Under the pieces are notes generated by a model. It was not told the origin of the DNA, ran no database searches, and saw only the letters and a program-made list of their open reading frames with translations. This document shows, piece after piece, positions 8,762-18,255 of a DNA stretch of 64,000 bases. Position 1 is the stretch's first letter, and each line of letters starts with the position of its first letter. Location: positions 3,103,001 through 3,167,000 of the forward strand of contig NZ_HG916852.1 of NCBI RefSeq assembly GCF_000577275.2. Reading direction: 5' to 3'. The position numbers were made by a program, and so were the translations under genes. The stretch is from Rhizobium favelukesii (GTDB lineage: Bacteria; Pseudomonadota; Alphaproteobacteria; Rhizobiales; Rhizobiaceae).

Positions 8762-9733
8762 ATGAAAAAACTGATTGTTGCGATGATGGCGAGCGCAATG
8801 TCGCTCGCAGCAGCCCAGGCGATGGCTGCCGACAAGGTGACGCTGCAACTCAAGTGGGTGACGCAGTCGCAGTTCGCCGGTTACTACGTCGCCAAGGACA
8901 AGGGCTACTACGAGGAAGAAGGCCTCGACGTTACCATCAAACCGGGCGGCCCTGATATCGCGCCGGAACAGGTGATCGCCGGCGGCGGTGCTGACGTCAT
9001 CGTCGACTGGATGGGCGGCGCGCTCGTTGCCCGCGAAAAGGGCGTTCCGCTGGTCAACATCGCCCAGCCCTTCCAGAAATCCGGCATGGAACTGATTTGC
9101 CGCAAGGATGGCCCGATCAAGACCGAGGCCGATTTCAAGGGCCATACGCTGGGCGTCTGGTTCTTCGGCAACGAATATCCGTTCTTCGCTTGGATGAGCA
9201 AGCTCGGCCTGAAGACGCAAGGCAGTGCCGATGGCGTAACCGTGCTGAAGCAGAGCTTCGACGTACAGCCGCTGCTGCAGAAGCAGGCCGATTGCATCTC
9301 CGTCATGACCTACAATGAATACTGGCAGGCAATCGATGCCGGCTTCAAGCCCGAAGAACTGACTGTGTTCAACTACACCGCCATGGGCAACGACCTGCTC
9401 GAAGACGGTCTCTACGCGTCTGAAGACAAGCTCAAGGACCCGGCCTTCAAGGAAAAGATGGTCAAGTTCGTCAAGGCTTCGATGAAGGGATGGAAATACG
9501 CAACCGAAAATCCTGACGAAGCAGCAGGAATCGTCGTCGATGCCGGCGGCCAGGACGAAAACCACCAGAAGCGCATGATGGGCGAAGTTGCCAAGCTGAT
9601 CGGCGACGGCACCGGCAAGCTCGACACGACGCTCTACGATCGCACGGCCAAGGCCCTCCTCGACCAGAAGATCATCAACAAGGAACCGACGGGCGCCTGG
9701 ACGCACGACGTCACGGACGCTGCTTCCAAGTAA
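8762..9733 (+). CDS. ABC transporter substrate-binding protein (NMT1/THI5-like)
   Basis: This is a periplasmic solute-binding protein of 323 residues. It has a signal peptide (MKKLIVAMMASAM, then cleavage near AQAMAADK). The mature protein starts with VTLQLKWVTQSQFAGYYVAKD, the typical NMT1/THI5-like opening, followed by KGYYEEEGLDVTIKPGG. Proteins of this group bind thiamine or riboflavin precursors, hydroxymethylpyrimidine analogues or other aromatic nitrogen compounds. The start ATG 8762 is preceded by GAGGGAAA. With the RutR-type regulator and the reductive pathway nearby, a pyrimidine-type ligand is the simplest proposal, but it is unproven. Confidence 0.87.
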   Translation: MKKLIVAMMASAMSLAAAQAMAADKVTLQLKWVTQSQFAGYYVAKDKGYYEEEGLDVTIKPGGPDIAPEQVIAGGGADVIVDWMGGALVAREKGVPLVNIAQPFQKSGMELICRKDGPIKTEADFKGHTLGVWFFGNEYPFFAWMSKLGLKTQGSADGVTVLKQSFDVQPLLQKQADCISVMTYNEYWQAIDAGFKPEELTVFNYTAMGNDLLEDGLYASEDKLKDPAFKEKMVKFVKASMKGWKYATENPDEAAGIVVDAGGQDENHQKRMMGEVAKLIGDGTGKLDTTLYDRTAKALLDQKIINKEPTGAWTHDVTDAASK

Positions 9734-9751
9734 TCAGCGGCTGAAACGACG

Positions 9752-9784
9752 AAACGCGCGGAGCTTCCGCGCGTTTTGCTTTTT
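9752..9784 (+). terminator. Rho-independent terminator of the ABC importer operon
   Basis: An 11-bp perfect stem (AAACGCGCGGA at 9752-9762 with its complement at 9766-9776) has a 3-nt loop and is followed by TGCTTTTTT. It lies 18 bp after the binding-protein stop. Confidence 0.88.
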
Positions 9785-10122
9785 GACGAAAAAGTTCGCG
9801 TTCCATGTCGCATCGGCCATGGCTAGCGCGTCATATGGAGGCGATGGGCGATCAACTATCGGAATGCTTGCATAACCGCTCAGTGATTGATCTGCATCGC
9901 AATGGTAATTATTGTGTTCAAAATGAGGAATTATTTTCTGCCGGGCTTGCACGATGGGCAAATCGCTACCACGTACAAACCGAATTTGCCGGACGAGGGA
10001 CTTCTTAAGTAAGGGTCGGCGAAGGACGCGGAAATACTTTCTGAGAACACCAATACGGGAACCGGCCATTCGCGAGCTGATGACAACGCGCGAGTCTGAC
10101 CGAGCAAACTGGATGACGACGC
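9785..10122. other. Intergenic region before the RND pump
   Basis: No convincing coding sequence is seen on either strand. The region should hold the promoter of the efflux operon. I see no clear TetR-type operator or other recognisable motif, and no divergent regulator gene sits next to the pump. Confidence 0.4.
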
Positions 10123-11313
10123 ATGGCACGCACGCCTGTTAAGATACTTCGCGCCTCAACCCTGCTGATCGCGGCAGCTGTTGCTTCGGCAGCGTTTGCC
10201 CAAGAACAGCCGGTCGCGAAGCCGCAGCAGAACCTGCCGGCAATCGTGGTGACGAAGGCGTCCACCCGCACCCTCGTCGACCGCGTTGTTGCGACCGGTA
10301 CGGTAAAGCCTGTCGAGGAAGTTTACATTCAGCCTCAAGTCGAAGGATTGTCGGTCCGCACGTTGAATGCCGATGTTGGCGACAGGGTTCAAGCCGAGAG
10401 CACGCTGGCGACCCTGAACGACGACGCACTCATCCTGCAGAAGAGCCAGATGCAGGCCACGAAGGCCAAGAACGAAGCGAGCCTTGCGCAGCTTCGCGCT
10501 CAGTTGATCGAAGCTCAGGCCAATGCAGAGCAGGCGCGCCAACAGCAGGCACGCGCCCAGGAAATGGGCAAGAAGGGCACGGTTTCCACGGCGACCGTCG
10601 AGCAGGCGGATGCCGCAGCGGCTTCGGCCAATGCCCGTGTCGATTCCGCAAAGCAGGCGATCCAGGTGGCCGTCGCGGAGATCAGGGTGACTGAGAGCCA
10701 GATCGCGGATGCCGATCTGAAGCTGGCGCGCACCGACGTCAAGACGCCGGTCGGCGGTACCGTCGCAGCCAAGAACGCCAAGATCGGCGCGATTGCACTC
10801 GCGACCGGTGATCCGCTCTTCACGATCATTCGCGACGACAAGATCGAGCTGGTAGCGGAAGTGGGTGAGAGCGACATCGTCAAGGTCCAGCCCGGCCAGA
10901 AGGCCACTCTCTCGCTCTCCGGTAGTCGCGAGAAGGTTACCGGCTCCGTACGCCTGGTTTCGCCAACGGTCGATCCGCTCACACGCCTCGGTTTGGTCCA
11001 TATTTTGATCGATGACTCCAGCAAGGCACGTTCGGGCATGTACGGCAGCGCTGACATAGTCGTGCGCACCACCGAAAACGTGGCGCTCCCGGTCTCAGCC
11101 GTGCTGTCGGGCAATGAGGGATCCTCGGCCCGCAAAGTCGAGAACAGCGTCGTCAAGTTTGCCAAGGTCGAAACCGGCATCCAGGACGGCGCCTATGTCG
11201 AGATCATCAAGGGATTGAAAGCCGGCGACGAGGTCGTAGCCAAGGCGGGCGCCTATGTCCGTGACGGCGACCGCATCACGCCGGTTCGTGAACAGCCACC
11301 GATTTCCAACTGA
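10123..11313 (+). CDS. RND efflux periplasmic adaptor (membrane fusion protein)
   Basis: This adaptor links an RND pump to an outer-membrane channel. It has 396 residues with an N-terminal signal sequence (about residues 1-27, ending in VASAAFAQEQ). Next come a barrel-sandwich half (VDRVVATGTVKPVEEVYIQPQVEG), a long helical hairpin (about residues 100-200, rich in Ala, Gln and Glu), and the second lipoyl half (DVKTPVGGTVAAKNAKIGAIA), followed by beta-barrel and membrane-proximal domains. The RND permease starts 11 bp downstream, so the two form an operon. No outer-membrane factor gene is adjacent; a shared TolC-type protein is likely. Confidence 0.9.
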   Translation: MARTPVKILRASTLLIAAAVASAAFAQEQPVAKPQQNLPAIVVTKASTRTLVDRVVATGTVKPVEEVYIQPQVEGLSVRTLNADVGDRVQAESTLATLNDDALILQKSQMQATKAKNEASLAQLRAQLIEAQANAEQARQQQARAQEMGKKGTVSTATVEQADAAAASANARVDSAKQAIQVAVAEIRVTESQIADADLKLARTDVKTPVGGTVAAKNAKIGAIALATGDPLFTIIRDDKIELVAEVGESDIVKVQPGQKATLSLSGSREKVTGSVRLVSPTVDPLTRLGLVHILIDDSSKARSGMYGSADIVVRTTENVALPVSAVLSGNEGSSARKVENSVVKFAKVETGIQDGAYVEIIKGLKAGDEVVAKAGAYVRDGDRITPVREQPPISN

Positions 11314-11323
11314 GAGACGGCCG

Positions 11324-14300
11324 ATGAACTTTTCAGCCTGGTCTATCCGAAATCCAGTCGCATCGCTTCTGGCGTTTGCACTGCTGCTTTTCGTCGGCAT
11401 CCAGTCGTTCAACAAGCTGCCGATCACGCGTTTCCCGAATATCGACGTTCCGCTCGTTTCCATCGTCGTGACGCAGAGCGGCGCTTCGCCCGCCGAGCTC
11501 GAGATGCAGGTGACGAAGGAGATCGAGGACGCCGTTGCCAGCATAACCGGGATCGATGAGATCCAGTCGACGGTGACAGACGGCCAGTCGCAGACGGTCG
11601 TCATGTTCCGTATGGAAATTCCGACCGAGCAGGCCGTTCAGGACACCAAGGACGCGATCGACCGCATCCGCAGCGACCTGCCGGCCAATGTCGAGGAACC
11701 AATCGTCTCGAAGATCGACGTCGAAGGCCAGGCGATACAGACCTTTGCCGTCTCCTCGCCTGATATGACACTCGAAGAACTCTCCTGGTTCGTCGATGAT
11801 ACCGTCAAACGCGCCCTGCAGGGGCAGGCGGGCATTGGCCGCGTTGACCGCTACGGCGGCGCGGACCGCGAAGTGCGCATCGAGCTCAATCCCGACAAGC
11901 TCAACGCCCACGGCATCACCGCCGCGAGCGTGAACCAACAGCTGCGCGGTACGAACGTCGATCTCGGCTCCGGCCGCGGCCAGGTGGCGGGTAGCGAACA
12001 GGCGATCCGCGTGCTCGGCGATGCCCGAAATGTCGCGGAACTCGCCAACACGACGATCGCGCTGCCGAACGGTCGGTTCGTCAAACTGTCTGACCTCGGC
12101 GCCATCAAGGACACCTATCAGGAGCCAAAGTCCTTCTCGCGCTTCGATGATACGCCTGTCGTCACCTTCGGCGTGTTTCGATCGAAGGGCGCCAGCGAAG
12201 TCAGCGTCGCGGAAACCGTGGCCAAGAGCCTCGAGAAGGTGCGCGCCGAAAACCCCAACGTCGGCATCGAGCTGATCAGCGACTCCGTCTACTTCACCTA
12301 CGGAAACTATGAAGCGGCCATCGATACGCTGATCGAAGGCGCGGTGCTTGCGATCATCGTCGTCTTCCTGTTCCTCCGGAACTGGCGTGCAACGTTGATT
12401 TCGGCAGTCGCATTGCCGCTGTCGGCGATTCCGACGTTCTGGATCATGGACCTGATGGGCTTCTCGCTGAACCTCGTCAGCTTCCTGGCCCTGACGCTCG
12501 CGACAGGTATTCTCGTTGACGATGCGATCGTCGAAATCGAGAATATTGCCCGTCATATCAAGATGGGCAAGACCCCCTATCGCGCGGCAATCGAGGCCGC
12601 CGACGAAATCGGCCTCGCGGTCATCGCAACGACGTTCACGATCATTGCCGTGTTCGTGCCGGTGTCGTTTATGCCCGGCATCCCGGGTCAGTACTTCATT
12701 CAGTTTGGTCTCACGGTCGCCTTCTCCGTCTTCTTCTCGCTCATGGTGGCACGCCTCATCACGCCGATGATGGCTGCATACCTAATGCGTGCGGAAGACG
12801 GCATCGAAGACCATCACGACAATGATGGTCGCTTCTTCCGCGGCTACACGCGCCTCGTGCGCGCCACGACCCGGCGGTGGTGGACCCGCTATGCGACGCT
12901 GATCGCGGCAATCGCCTTCCTCGTCGGCTCCGTCATGTTGCTTGCGCAGGTGCCCGGCAGCTTCCTTCCGCCGGAAGATGCATCGCGCATCGTCCTATCC
13001 GTAGAGCTGCCGCCGAACGCGACGCTCGACGATACCGAAGCGACGACGAATGCGATCTACAAGGACGTGAAGGATATCGATGGCGTTGAAAGCGTCTTCG
13101 TGCTCGGCGGCGCTTCGCCGAAGGGCGACCTCGAACTGCGCCGCGCGACCGTAACATTGACGCTCCATAAGCTCGACCAGAGGCTTTCGAAGAAGCTGGT
13201 CGACGACTTCCTTGGAGCGCTGCCGATCATCGGACCGCACCTGCCCAAGGTGGATCCAAAGGGCCGTGTTCGGCCGCAGTGGGATATCGAGAAGGAGGTC
13301 TTTTCCAAACTCCGCCATATCCCTGATGTGCGCATCTTGAAACTCAACGATCGCGGCGAGCGTGACCTTTCGTTCAACTTCCTCTCGAAGAACGAGAAGG
13401 ACCTGAACGACGCTGTGGGTATCCTGGAATCAAAACTGCGAGCCGATCCGCTGCTGGCGAACGTCAGCGCCGAGGGCGCCCTGCCCCGTCCTGAACTTCA
13501 GGTCCGTCCACGCAAGGACCAGGCTGCCCGTCTCGGCATCACCCCGCAGCAGATCTCCGAGACCATCCGCGTCGCCACCATCGGTGACATTGATGCAGCC
13601 CTCGCCAAGATCAACCTGGACGATCGCCAGATCCCGATCCGCGTACAGGCGTCGCTCGATATGCGCCGCGATCTTGCCGCCCTGCGGGCGCTGAAGATGC
13701 AGACGGCGAGCGGCGGCACCGTGCCGCTCTCCACCGTCGCCGACATCGACTATTCGGAAGGCGTCAGCTCGATCAAGCGCAACAACCGCTACCGCGTCGT
13801 CTCGATCGGGTCCGACCTGCCGCAGGGCGTGGCACTCGACACGGCATCCGCCCGGTTCCGGCAGATCGTCAACGAGGCCAAGGTTCCTCCGACGGTTCAG
13901 CTGGCCGAAAGCGGCGACACGAAGGTGCAGACGGAAATGCAGCAGAGTTTCGTCAACGCCATGTTGATGGGCCTGATGCTGGTGCTGACGGTGCTGATCC
14001 TCCTGTTCAAGGACGTGATCCAGCCCTTCACCATCCTGTTTTCGCTGCCGCTTGCGATCGGCGGCGTGGCAGTCGGCTTGCTCGTCACCCAGAACCCGCT
14101 CTCGATGCCTGTCATGATCGGCATCCTGATGCTGATGGGGATCGTCACCAAGAACGCGATCCTGCTCGTCGACTTCGCCATCGAGATGCGTCATCGCGGC
14201 ATGGAGCGCGTGGAAGCCATGGTCGAAGCGGGCCGCAAGCGCGCCCGCCCGATCATCATGACCTCGATCGCGATGTCGGCAGGAATGCTGCCCTCAGCGC

Positions 14301-14617
14301 TCGGCGTTGGCGAAGGCGGTGCTTTCCGTGCGCCGATGGCGATCGCGGTGATCGGCGGCATCATTGTGTCGACAGTACTTTCGCTGGTCGTCGTGCCCTC
14401 GTTCTTCCTGATCATGGACGATCTGTCGCGCTTGCTTGCCTGGATGTTCGGCCGTCTGGTGGGCAGGAAGGACAAGGAAGACCTGGCAATGTCCCGCGAA
14501 GAGCTCACCCAGGCTGTTGGTGCCCTCGAAGGCCGGGTCACCGCAATCGAGACCCCGGAGGGCAAGCGCGGCAAATCAGGCAATGTCGTGCGCCTGCCGC
14601 CTTTCGCAGCGGAGTAG
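11324..14617 (+). CDS. RND efflux transporter, inner-membrane permease
   Basis: This proton-driven multidrug-type exporter has 1097 residues and about 12 membrane segments in the usual 1+5 / 1+5 arrangement around two large periplasmic loops. The protein begins MNFSAWSIRNPVAS and contains the TM4 motif ATGILVDDAIVEIENIARH with the proton-relay acidic pair. The second half repeats the plan (MIGILMLMGIVTKNAILLVDF). I took ATG 11324 because the first residues match the family start; an upstream in-frame extension would overlap the adaptor gene. It probably belongs to the HAE1-like or AcrB/D/F superfamily. The substrate is unknown. The C-terminus carries a roughly 40-residue polar tail. Confidence 0.92.
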   Translation: MNFSAWSIRNPVASLLAFALLLFVGIQSFNKLPITRFPNIDVPLVSIVVTQSGASPAELEMQVTKEIEDAVASITGIDEIQSTVTDGQSQTVVMFRMEIPTEQAVQDTKDAIDRIRSDLPANVEEPIVSKIDVEGQAIQTFAVSSPDMTLEELSWFVDDTVKRALQGQAGIGRVDRYGGADREVRIELNPDKLNAHGITAASVNQQLRGTNVDLGSGRGQVAGSEQAIRVLGDARNVAELANTTIALPNGRFVKLSDLGAIKDTYQEPKSFSRFDDTPVVTFGVFRSKGASEVSVAETVAKSLEKVRAENPNVGIELISDSVYFTYGNYEAAIDTLIEGAVLAIIVVFLFLRNWRATLISAVALPLSAIPTFWIMDLMGFSLNLVSFLALTLATGILVDDAIVEIENIARHIKMGKTPYRAAIEAADEIGLAVIATTFTIIAVFVPVSFMPGIPGQYFIQFGLTVAFSVFFSLMVARLITPMMAAYLMRAEDGIEDHHDNDGRFFRGYTRLVRATTRRWWTRYATLIAAIAFLVGSVMLLAQVPGSFLPPEDASRIVLSVELPPNATLDDTEATTNAIYKDVKDIDGVESVFVLGGASPKGDLELRRATVTLTLHKLDQRLSKKLVDDFLGALPIIGPHLPKVDPKGRVRPQWDIEKEVFSKLRHIPDVRILKLNDRGERDLSFNFLSKNEKDLNDAVGILESKLRADPLLANVSAEGALPRPELQVRPRKDQAARLGITPQQISETIRVATIGDIDAALAKINLDDRQIPIRVQASLDMRRDLAALRALKMQTASGGTVPLSTVADIDYSEGVSSIKRNNRYRVVSIGSDLPQGVALDTASARFRQIVNEAKVPPTVQLAESGDTKVQTEMQQSFVNAMLMGLMLVLTVLILLFKDVIQPFTILFSLPLAIGGVAVGLLVTQNPLSMPVMIGILMLMGIVTKNAILLVDFAIEMRHRGMERVEAMVEAGRKRARPIIMTSIAMSAGMLPSALGVGEGGAFRAPMAIAVIGGIIVSTVLSLVVVPSFFLIMDDLSRLLAWMFGRLVGRKDKEDLAMSREELTQAVGALEGRVTAIETPEGKRGKSGNVVRLPPFAAE

Positions 14618-14628
14618 CCGCTCAAACC

Positions 14629-14655
14629 AAAAGCCGGGGCAACTCCCCGGCTTTT
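14629..14655 (+). terminator. Rho-independent terminator of the RND operon
   Basis: AAAAGCCGGGG (14629-14639) pairs with CCCCGGCTTTT (from 14645) across a 5-nt loop, and a T-run completes it. It lies 11 bp after the permease stop. Confidence 0.88.
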
Positions 14656-14668
14656 TATTGGCCGACGT

Positions 14669-14682
14669 TTGATCGAGATCAA
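14669..14682 (+). promoter_or_regulatory. FNR/FixK/DNR-type box
   Basis: TTGATCGAGATCAA is a perfect TTGAT-N4-ATCAA palindrome, the consensus of FNR, FixK and NnrR-type regulators. It is centred about 85 bp before ATG 14761 of the Crp/Fnr-family gene. It could mean autoregulation or control by an oxygen/NO-responsive paralogue. Confidence 0.7.
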
Positions 14683-14760
14683 GTTCTGAACCTCGTCTCC
14701 CGGTTACCCTTGCCAAGTATCAGGTAGGGGCGGCACGTGCCGCACCGCAGGGAGAAACAG

Positions 14761-15441
14761 ATGCCCAGAGCTTTGAAACTCAGCAGCGCGCAGCAAGCGA
14801 TGCTTGGTGGTGCGTTGATCGCGTCCAGCCTTGATCGGCATGAGCAAGATGCACTGCTGTCGTGCGCGGTGGCGGTGCGCTACGAGCCGCAGGACGTTCT
14901 CTTCCGTGAGCACGACAAGGCACGCTACTTCTACTGCGTGCTAAACGGCTACGTTCGCCTCTATCGCGGCTCGCAAGACCGCGAAGCGGATATCAGTATC
15001 TGTGAGCCGGGCGACAGCTTCGGAGAATGTCTCGTGCTCGCCGGCGAAGGATATAATTATAGCGCCCAGGCAATGGAACACGCGATCCTTGCCCGCTTCG
15101 ACATCGCGCAGGTCAAAGCGTTGCTCGACCAGCGGCCGCGTATTGGCGGCGCGATCGCGCGCAGCCTTTCGCAGCATTTGCTTTCGACCATGGAATGCCT
15201 GGCGCGGGATCGCATGCAGACAAGCCCGCAGCGCGTCGCGCATTATCTCTTGGCGCACTGCACCAATGAGGGTACGCGGGCCTCCTTGCGCCTGCCGTTC
15301 CAAAAGAGCCTTCTGGCGCGAAAGCTGGGTCTGGCGCCGGAGGCGCTGTCGCGTGCTTTCTCCACCTTGCGCACATCCGGCGTAAGCGTTTGCGGCCGCG
15401 CCATCGCGATCGAGGATATCAATGTGCTAAGGCAGGTTTAG
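14761..15441 (+). CDS. Crp/Fnr-family transcriptional regulator
   Basis: This 226-residue regulator has an N-terminal cyclic-nucleotide-binding fold (about residues 20-130; VLNGYVRLYRGSQDREADISI, CEPGDSFGECLVLAG) and a C-terminal winged helix (about 160-222; KSLLARKLGLAPEALSRAFSTL). It lacks the N-terminal cysteine cluster of oxygen-sensing FNR, so it resembles FixK, NnrR/DNR or CooA-like branches more than FNR. I chose ATG 14761 for the AGGGAGA ribosome-binding site. A perfect FNR-type box lies upstream. Its stop codon abuts that of the convergent ureG with no intervening base. The signal sensed is unknown. Confidence 0.85.
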   Translation: MPRALKLSSAQQAMLGGALIASSLDRHEQDALLSCAVAVRYEPQDVLFREHDKARYFYCVLNGYVRLYRGSQDREADISICEPGDSFGECLVLAGEGYNYSAQAMEHAILARFDIAQVKALLDQRPRIGGAIARSLSQHLLSTMECLARDRMQTSPQRVAHYLLAHCTNEGTRASLRLPFQKSLLARKLGLAPEALSRAFSTLRTSGVSVCGRAIAIEDINVLRQV

Positions 15442-16053
15442 CTATAGGCCGCCCTGTTCCTTCAGGAAGCTTACGATGGAACTGACGCCATCGCCGCGCT
15501 TCATGTCGGAGAAAACGAAGGGCCGTGCCTGGCGCATCCGTGTCGCGTCGCGGTCCATGACATCCAGGTCCGCGCCGACATAGGGAGCCAGATCCTTCTT
15601 GTTGATGACAAGAAGATCCGACTTGGTAATGCCGGGGCCGCCCTTGCGCGGGATTTCCTCGCCCTGGCAGACGGAAATGACGTAGATCGTGATGTCAGCC
15701 AGATCAGGAGAAAAGGTGGCAGCCAGATTGTCGCCTCCCGACTCGATGAAAACGACATCGAGATCGGGGATCCGCTCGTTGAGGCCAGCGATGGCCTGCA
15801 GGTTGATTGTCGCATCTTCACGGATTGCAGTGTGCGGGCAACCGCCCGTCTCCACGCCAACGATCCGATCCGACGGCAGAGCCTGCATGCGCATGAGCGC
15901 TTCGGCATCCTCGGTCGTATAGATGTCGTTGGTGACGACCGCCACCGAATATTCGTCGCGCATCGCCTTGCAGAGCTTGGCGGCCAGCGCCGTTTTGCCG
16001 GAGCCGACCGGTCCGCCGATGCCCACACGCAACGGCCCGTTTCCCGATTTCAT
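15442..16053 (-). CDS. ureG: Urease accessory GTPase UreG
   Basis: UreG is the SIMIBI-class GTPase that powers nickel insertion into urease together with UreD, UreE and UreF. It has 203 residues. The P-loop GPVGSGKT is at about residues 14-21; further motifs are [13 protein letters not shown], the nickel-binding [31 protein letters not shown] and [13 protein letters not shown] 16053 gives the family length; the same frame is open for nearly 200 codons further upstream, but that extension is not UreG-like. It is the last gene of the ureEFG block and lies about 100 bp after ureF. Confidence 0.96.
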   Translation of the reverse strand: MKSGNGPLRVGIGGPVGSGKTALAAKLCKAMRDEYSVAVVTNDIYTTEDAEALMRMQALPSDRIVGVETGGCPHTAIREDATINLQAIAGLNERIPDLDVVFIESGGDNLAATFSPDLADITIYVISVCQGEEIPRKGGPGITKSDLLVINKKDLAPYVGADLDVMDRDATRMRQARPFVFSDMKRGDGVSSIVSFLKEQGGL

Positions 16054-16156
16054 GTTCTGAACTCCAATAACAGCCGATGATAGCGTGCCGACCGGAGGGC
16101 GGCCACCGGCAAATGACGCAGGTCGTGACGGCTGGCGGCGACCTGCCCGATCCCGG

Positions 16157-16828
16157 TCACGATCGAAAGAGCCGCGTCGACTGCGTCTCGTGGCGCAGCG
16201 ACATGATATCGGCCTGGATGGTCGCCGCTCCAAGATCGTCGAGCGTGGACGTGGCCGACCGCTTCGCAATCCGTGCGATATCGCCTTCAAGGCGCGCCAG
16301 GATGGCAACACCGTCCTTCTGCCCGGCAACGCCGAGACGGATGCCTGCGGAAACCGCCTGCGAGAGATAGGCATGCAGGAATGCCGCAATCGCCCTCTCC
16401 GATGCGACCTTATGCGCACCCGCCACAGCGCCCAGTGCAACCGGATATGCCACGTGTTGCGGCAATCGATCGAACACCTCATCCGGCCAGGCACGGGCGG
16501 CAGCGACAAACGCCTCGCCAAGCAGCATCGTCTCCTGATGACGCTCGCGCGCGCCAGCAAGTGCTTCAGCGAGCTCCGCCAGTTCACCAAGCCGGTCGCG
16601 CTGCCCGTGGCAGCGGTGGCTCTCGGCAAGGAGGACTGCGTCGTTCCACACCACCCCGCGCTCGATGAGGTTCAACGCCCACGTCGCAAGCGAATGAGCG
16701 TCGGTGACCAACCGATCGTGAACGGCCCGCTCCAGACCGCCTGAATAGGCGAAGGAACCGATGGGGAAGGCCGGCGACAGCCACGCCATCAGCCGCAGCA
16801 AGGCCTGCAGGTCGCCATCCTCCGTCAT
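16157..16828 (-). CDS. ureF: Urease accessory protein UreF
   Basis: UreF is a helical scaffold that joins UreD to UreG in the urease activation complex and gates GTP hydrolysis. The 223 residues are typical. The N-terminal block [24 protein letters not shown] is the most conserved part of the family. It starts 6 bp after the ureE stop, indicating co-translation. The ureG start is about 100 bp further on, so all three can be one transcript. Confidence 0.94.
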   Translation of the reverse strand: MTEDGDLQALLRLMAWLSPAFPIGSFAYSGGLERAVHDRLVTDAHSLATWALNLIERGVVWNDAVLLAESHRCHGQRDRLGELAELAEALAGARERHQETMLLGEAFVAAARAWPDEVFDRLPQHVAYPVALGAVAGAHKVASERAIAAFLHAYLSQAVSAGIRLGVAGQKDGVAILARLEGDIARIAKRSATSTLDDLGAATIQADIMSLRHETQSTRLFRS

Positions 16829-16834
16829 GTTCGC

Positions 16835-17311
16835 TCAATCGTGCGAGTGATGGGCATGATCATTACCGTGCGCGTGTGCGTGGGAATGGTACGCGCCGCG
16901 GGCGGGCTGAAACGGCTCGGCAACCTCCCGGACCGTCGCACCAAGCCCTTCGAGCATGGAGCGGATCACATGATCCCGCAGGATGAGGATGCGGTCTTCC
17001 TCGATCTGTGCGCCGAGATGTCGATTGCCGAGGTGCCATGCGAGTTCGATCAGGTGCAGGCGGTCCCTGCCCTTGACCTCGAAGAGCTTCTCTTCGGCCG
17101 CCACGATCTCGATGAGTTCGCCGTCATCGAGAACCAGCATATCGCCACTTGCAAAAAGCACCGGCTCCTTGAGGTCGAGCATGACCATCTCGCCGGTTTC
17201 GAGATGGAGCAGCTTGCGCCGCAAATGCCGCAGATCGTGCGGCAGAACCACTTTTCCGATCGGGGTGGAGGAGGGTGTGCCGGCAGGCAGGTAGGAAGTA
17301 ACGCGTTGCAT
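16835..17311 (-). CDS. ureE: Urease accessory metallochaperone UreE
   Basis: UreE delivers nickel to the UreDFG complex. It has 158 residues from ATG 17311 (MQRVTSYLP). It has an N-terminal peptide-binding domain, then a metal-binding domain containing [17 protein letters not shown] and [13 protein letters not shown]. The C-terminal tail is histidine-rich ([17 protein letters not shown]), giving extra nickel capacity. The start preferred here omits 12 extra in-frame residues. The gene is not preceded by ureC as is usual; a diguanylate cyclase gene ends 95 bp upstream on the same strand. Confidence 0.94.
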   Translation of the reverse strand: MQRVTSYLPAGTPSSTPIGKVVLPHDLRHLRRKLLHLETGEMVMLDLKEPVLFASGDMLVLDDGELIEIVAAEEKLFEVKGRDRLHLIELAWHLGNRHLGAQIEEDRILILRDHVIRSMLEGLGATVREVAEPFQPARGAYHSHAHAHGNDHAHHSHD

Positions 17312-17406
17312 GACGTGTCCAATTCGCTTGAGACTGCGACCATGCAAAATCGCCCCGCGCGATGCAAGAAGGAATGCGGCCGGAAGGGTATGCTGCCCGA
17401 CTTTCC

Positions 17407-18255
17407 TCAGGCCAGTCGCGCTTCGTCACAATCCGCGCTCATCGCGCGCGCAGCTGCAGCGTCCTGCGGCAGATGCCTGCGCCAACCCGGATGCAGTCCC
17501 TCGTTCTCATGCACGACACGGTTTCGACCGAGCGCCTTTGCCAGATAGAGCGTCTTGTCAGCGGCTGAATAGGCTCCCGCCTTGCCCCGTCCCCCACCAA
17601 GTTCGGCAATGCCGGCGGAAACCGTTATGGCGACCACGCAATTGTCGGCGGCAATGGGCTTTTCCGCCAAGCGTGCGCAGACCGACTGCACTTTCTCAAT
17701 CCGCTGCGCCTGCGAACCACCGACGACGATCGCGCCGAACTCTTCGCCGCCCAGCCTCGCCGCGACGGAGCGCCCGTCGAAGGCGGCGGCGAGAATAGCG
17801 GACACAGCGACGATCACGGCATCGCCGCAGGCATGGCCGAAACGATCATTGATGGCCTTGAACCGATCAACGTCGAAGATGGCAAGGCAGGCGTCCCCGT
17901 CGGCCCGCTCCAATGCCTCGGTGAAGGCACGCCGGTTAAGGAGACCTGAGAGTACATCGGTACGGCTCAGCTGCTCGAACTCCGCGCGCGAGACGCTGAG
18001 TTGGTGCATCGCGTGACCCGCCACCGACAACACACTGGAAACAGCCCCGCCAATCAGCCACGACAGCACCACGCCATAGACCACACCATCGGCGAGCGGC
18101 ACGGGCAGCACCCCCATCCAGTCGAGCGGCGGCAATATGAGGAGGATCACGACCGACGACAGCGTCACCGCGAGGAAGCTCATCTTGCGAGCGAACACGT
18201 AAATTGTGTGGCGATCCTGAAAATCGCCAAGCTCCGCCTGGAGTGAAATTCTCAT
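17407..18255 (-). CDS. Membrane GGDEF-domain diguanylate cyclase
   Basis: This enzyme probably makes cyclic di-GMP. It has 282 residues from ATG 18255, preceded by AAGG. Two N-terminal membrane segments (about residues 30-75) are followed by a GGDEF domain (about 105-265) with [25 protein letters not shown] and the active-site loop [13 protein letters not shown] is a functional variant. An RxxD inhibitory site is not seen before the motif. It is oriented with ureEFG and ends 95 bp before ureE, without a visible terminator between them, so it may be co-transcribed with the urease accessory genes. Confidence 0.88.
   Translation of the reverse strand: MRISLQAELGDFQDRHTIYVFARKMSFLAVTLSSVVILLILPPLDWMGVLPVPLADGVVYGVVLSWLIGGAVSSVLSVAGHAMHQLSVSRAEFEQLSRTDVLSGLLNRRAFTEALERADGDACLAIFDVDRFKAINDRFGHACGDAVIVAVSAILAAAFDGRSVAARLGGEEFGAIVVGGSQAQRIEKVQSVCARLAEKPIAADNCVVAITVSAGIAELGGGRGKAGAYSAADKTLYLAKALGRNRVVHENEGLHPGWRRHLPQDAAAARAMSADCDEARLA

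Noticed and set aside
11333..12556. 407-codon open frame on the minus strand
   Set aside because: Antisense to the RND permease, with a composition rich in Arg, Asp and Gly typical of shadow frames.
16054..16629. N-terminal extension of UreG
   Set aside because: The frame is open but overlaps ureF and shows no UreG or other motif. ATG 16053 matches the family start.
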